From positions 541,001-605,000 of the forward strand of contig JAUIMM010000740.1 in assembly GCA_031769625.1 (NCBI GenBank): a stretch of DNA of 64,000 bases, written 5' to 3'. The notes beneath the pieces are model-generated. The model saw only the letters and a program-made list of their open reading frames with translations, made no database searches and had not been told where the DNA came from. The DNA comes from Taudactylus pleione. Lineage: Eukaryota > Chordata > Amphibia > Anura > Myobatrachidae. Positions within the stretch are counted from its first letter, which is position 1. Every line of letters starts with the position of its first letter. This document shows, piece by piece, positions 61,587 through 64,000 of the stretch. The position numbers were made by a program, and so were the translations under genes.

Positions 61587-62400
61587 CAGGCAGCAGGTTT
61601 ATCCTCCTGCTTGGAAGAAGGGCGCCGAGCACTCCAGGCTTGCTTCTTGGGTTTAGAGGCGGTCTTAGCCGCCAACTGCCTCGGGATGGACTGACCTTTT
61701 GCCTTACCCTGAACCCGAAAGGAATGAAAGGCAGAGCTCCGGACCTTGGCAGGTGTTGCTGCTGAAGGGAGGAAAGCTGACTTGGATTTAGCCAGGGTAT
61801 CCACTATTTTGTCCAAGTCCGGACCAAATAGCAATTCTCCATTGAAAGGTAGGGCCTCCAGACCTTTTTTTGAATCAGAGTCCACTCTCCAGGACCTCAG
61901 CCATAAGGATCAGTGGGCAGACACTGCTGCAGCCGATACTCGAGAGGTCAGCAGATTAGCATCCAACGAGGCTTCTGCAATGTAGGAAGCAGTGTCTCTC
62001 ATCTGTCCTAACAACGCCCTCTGGACATCCGGAGCATCGTCCAGAAAGGTATCCTCTAAAGTGTTGTCCCAACCCTCAATGACCTTGGCCACCCAGGAGA
62101 TGGCCATGGACGGTCGGGCCACTGCCCCTGAGAGGGAGTAAATGGACTTTAAGCAAGTCTCAACTCCTCTGTCCATGGGATCCTTCAGCGAGGATATAGA
62201 CGGTAATGGCAGAGTAGCGCTCCTTATTAAATGGGTGACATGGGAATCCACCGCCTGTGGAGTTTCCCATTTTTTACAATGTGCCTCAGGAAAATGATAA
62301 TTAGAAGTTAACCGCTTCTGTAGCAGGAATCTCTTACTGGGCGCCTACCAAGCCTCCACCATATGATCCATCAACTGATCAGACAGAGGAAACACCGCAG
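61586..62400 (-). pseudogene. DIRS Gag-like protein, 5'-truncated
   Basis: This is the C-terminal part of the DIRS1-type ORF1 product. In minus-strand order: SDQLMDHMVEAW and FLLQKRLTSNYHFPEAHCKK (about 62385-62270), DSHVTHLIRSATLPLPSISS and GAVARPSMAISWVAKVIEGW (62251-61910), then SDSKKGLEALPFNGELLFGP and DLDKIVDTLAKSKSAFLPSA (61885-61586), ending in SARRPSSKQEDKPAA just before the RT region. A stop separates the last two blocks (about 61890-61910). The N-terminal half is missing: the frame is cut at about 62440, where a 30-bp palindrome separates it from the terminal repeat. Confidence 0.82.
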
Positions 62401-62443
62401 AAGCCACCTTAGTTTTTTTTAAACTAGGATACTTCGACTTAGG

Positions 62444-62473
62444 ACAATGGACTGTCTATATAGACAGTCCATT
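62444..62473. repeat. Perfect 30-bp palindrome at the Gag truncation point
   Basis: CAATGGACTGTCTAT is followed with no loop by its exact complement ATAGACAGTCCATTG. It sits between the truncated DIRS Gag and the right terminal repeat. It could be a filler inversion at a deletion junction or the remnant of a small inserted element. Confidence 0.95.
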
Positions 62474-62608
62474 GCTGCTGCTCTGAAGAGCCAAGTATGT
62501 TTAAAAAAAAAGAAATGACTCCTATTAAAAACAAAATAGCTTTCTGGGGGCAGCTCCTGCAGCCCCCCCGCAGGGTGACCCGACTCCGGCCGGGCACCAA
62601 CATAAACT

Positions 62609-62751
62609 AGGGTGCCTGTGGCTCGGGGGCGGGGTATAGAGGAGGACGGACCCAAGTGCATCCTGGGAGCAGCTAAAGCTTTAACTGCGTGGTGCCCATG
62701 GTTCCAGATCAGGCTATACCCCAAGGTGAACCCTGCGGACCCCCTATGGAC
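62609..62751. repeat. DIRS inverted terminal repeat, right copy
   Basis: This is the inverted partner of 58292-58426, in the order GGGGCGGGGTATAGAGGAGG, CAAGTGCATCCTGGGAGCAG, CTAAAGCTTTAACTGCGTGG, then GGCTATACCCCAAGG. The outer bases, ending GACCCTGAAGTAGAAA, are also complemented in the internal region at 58655-58690. Confidence 0.93.
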
Positions 62752-62765
62752 CCTGAAGTAGAAAC

Positions 62766-63069
62766 GGCATGTCCATGGCTTCATCGATTTACATTAAAAC
62801 AATTATTACTATAGCCCACATTTACCTAACTCTCATAGAACAATGATAAATAAGGACAAACATCATTTACATACCTGCGTAGCACTGACTGGTTCTCTCT
62901 GCTAAGATTGGTTCTTTGCTCAGAGCCTAATTAAGTTGTAAGGCAGAAAATAAGCACAATTATATAAAACAAAATAATAATCTTTATGCACAAATGTATA
63001 TCAGGTGTATACAGAAATCAGGCGCCAGCAGCTGTATATACAGTAGGAGATAGTCAGTGTCCCAAACAA
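62766..63069. other. AT-rich non-coding stretch
   Basis: No gene was recognised. It contains the short palindrome-like CAGCTGTATATACAG near 63030. Confidence 0.45.
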
Positions 63070-63760
63070 ATAACATAGTAATGATCACAAGTACAGCGCT
63101 AATCAAATATATGAGTACAGAAGTGTGATTTAAATAAATATTCAAAGTGTAATACTGATACATATAAAACATAAGAAATATTATATCTCATTCAAAACGT
63201 AAGGGCTAAAACTTTAAGGTAATATGTGGGACAGTCTCAGTAGTGCAAGTCCTTGAAACGTATTTGTATAATTCTCATATATGAGGAAAATGAACATTTT
63301 ACAAGAGACACATTGGCTATGAGTAGGCTGTTTGGTGATTGCTGTAGTAGCTGTTACCAGCTCTGTGTAGATTGTGTGTGGCTCCAATTAGTGATGGTGC
63401 AATAGGGCAGGAGCCCAGCGCAACGATGAATGGTGCCCCCTTCTCATAGAAACAAGCTGGAAAGTCCAATTGTCAACTAAGTGTCTCAAATTCCAGTGGA
63501 AGATAACGATAATTCCTGGTATTAGCAGCCGATGTCCCGCATTCGTCCTCTGACGCGTTTCCCTGCCGGTGTGCAGCTTTATCAGAAACAATTGTTTGGA
63601 AAGAAGGAAACCTTTGATAAAGCTGCACACTAGCAGCGGAAATCATCAGTTATCTTAATATTTTATCCTTTATGTTTTGAATAAGATATAATATTTCCTA
63701 TGTTTTCTCTGCTCATATATTTGTTTAGCGCTGTACTTGTCTTCATTAATATAATAATCT
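63070..63760. repeat. Long imperfect inverted repeat with about 440-bp spacer
   Basis: The left arm (about 63070-63220) and right arm (about 63657-63760) are complementary over ACAAGTACAGCGCTAA, CAAATATATGAG, AAACATA, GAAATATTATATCT and ATTCAAAACNTAA. An extra segment of about 50 bp interrupts the left arm. The spacer carries a hammerhead-like motif. It looks like a foldback element or the terminal part of a Penelope-like repeat; no enzyme gene is present. Confidence 0.72.
63550..63600 (-). ncRNA. Hammerhead-ribozyme-like motif in the inverted-repeat spacer
   Basis: The minus strand reads CTGATAA (consensus CUGANGA, one mismatch), a stem-loop with CTGC/GCAG pairing, then GAAACGCGTC. ACGCGT is self-complementary, and GTC at its end is a valid cleavage triplet. 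This matches the very short stem III of hammerheads described in Penelope-like elements, which are thought to act as dimers. The core mismatch at a normally invariant G and weak stem I suggest a dead or marginal copy. Confidence 0.35.
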
Positions 63761-63930
63761 TGTCTTTAGTTCTGTAAGAAAATATAAAATAACAAGGTCT
63801 GTTACCCTTATCCACCAAAAAGTCATTTATAAAAAGTGCACCTGCCAGCAGCAATTCTCCATTCAGCCAGAGCTCGTCTAAGGAGAGAGGTGGAGAGTGA
63901 AGGGGAAATGCCAGGCTACGTTGTCTGCAC
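63761..63930. other. Short unassigned segment
   Basis: No gene, RNA or repeat was recognised before the terminal tandem repeat. Confidence 0.4.
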
Positions 63931-64000
63931 CAGGTATGTCAGCAGTGTATCAGGTATGTCAGCAGTGTACCAGGTATGTCAGCAGTGCACCAGGCATGTC
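63931..64000. repeat. 20-bp tandem repeat running off the window
   Basis: The unit CAGGTATGTCAGCAGTGTAT occurs about 3.5 times with T/C and T/G changes in later copies. The array continues beyond the window end, so its size is unknown. Confidence 0.93.

Larger units (their letters stand above)
58239..62765 (-). mobile_element. DIRS1-like tyrosine-recombinase retrotransposon, decayed
   Basis: On the minus strand the element carries a Gag remnant, RT/RNase H and a tyrosine recombinase. It is bounded by inverted terminal repeats (58292-58426 and 62609-62751) and has an internal complementary region (about 58570-58690) that joins the complements of both ends. That terminal arrangement is diagnostic of DIRS1-type elements, which are thought to replicate through circular DNA. 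Frameshifts, a lost recombinase Arg and a shortened Gag make this copy inactive. As expected for tyrosine recombinases, no target duplication is seen. Confidence 0.92.

Overview
The window reads as repeat-rich, non-genic vertebrate DNA, most likely from a large-genomed frog or toad. This is an inference from the mixture of elements: a Ngaro-type retrotransposon carrying an SGNH-hydrolase frame, a DIRS1-type element, an Ac-type hAT with a BED finger, a PIF/Harbinger pair, a V-SINE-like SINE and many palindromic MITEs. No host protein-coding gene, rRNA or functional tRNA gene was recognised. The only long intact coding frame that looks protein-coding is the hAT transposase.

Layout. 1-2400: decayed PIF/Harbinger transposon with its nuclease (minus) and Myb/SANT-like partner (plus). 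2600-8350: decayed Ngaro-like tyrosine-recombinase retrotransposon on the minus strand, in the order Gag, RT/RNase H, tyrosine recombinase, SGNH hydrolase. 8784-8977: a MITE. 9134-9805: a CACATA microsatellite abutting a tRNA-derived SINE. 11616-13799: a 34-bp satellite. 14172-14680: degenerate telomere-like CCTAACCC DNA. 15885-16437: a palindromic MITE with a 5-bp duplication. 16671-21428: a hAT end remnant, a 124-bp G-rich minisatellite and a Helitron-like 3' end. 21490-23345: scrambled hAT relics.

23791-54443 is dominated by one 31-bp tandem repeat (about 25 kb, roughly 800 copies), split by a 5.76-kb hAT transposon at 34421-40179. The hAT has perfect 8-bp target duplications, an 891-codon transposase frame and a private array of about 159-bp repeats. 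Large blocks of the 31-bp array recur several times, so it grew by multi-kilobase duplications as well as unit by unit.

54516-57100 holds four related palindrome-chain elements: a fixed series of perfect or near-perfect hairpins between shared short terminal repeats. This is the most unusual structure in the window. 57575-58036 is a second small 31-bp array. 58045-58220 is a SINE on the minus strand. 58239-62765 is a DIRS1-like element on the minus strand with inverted terminal repeats and an internal complementary region. 62766-64000 has a long imperfect inverted repeat and a hammerhead-ribozyme-like core, and a 20-bp tandem repeat runs off the window end.

These sequences do not form a host pathway. 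They form layers of parasitic DNA: old elements (Harbinger, Ngaro, DIRS, hAT relics) carry frameshifts and stops, while the central hAT is younger than the array it split.
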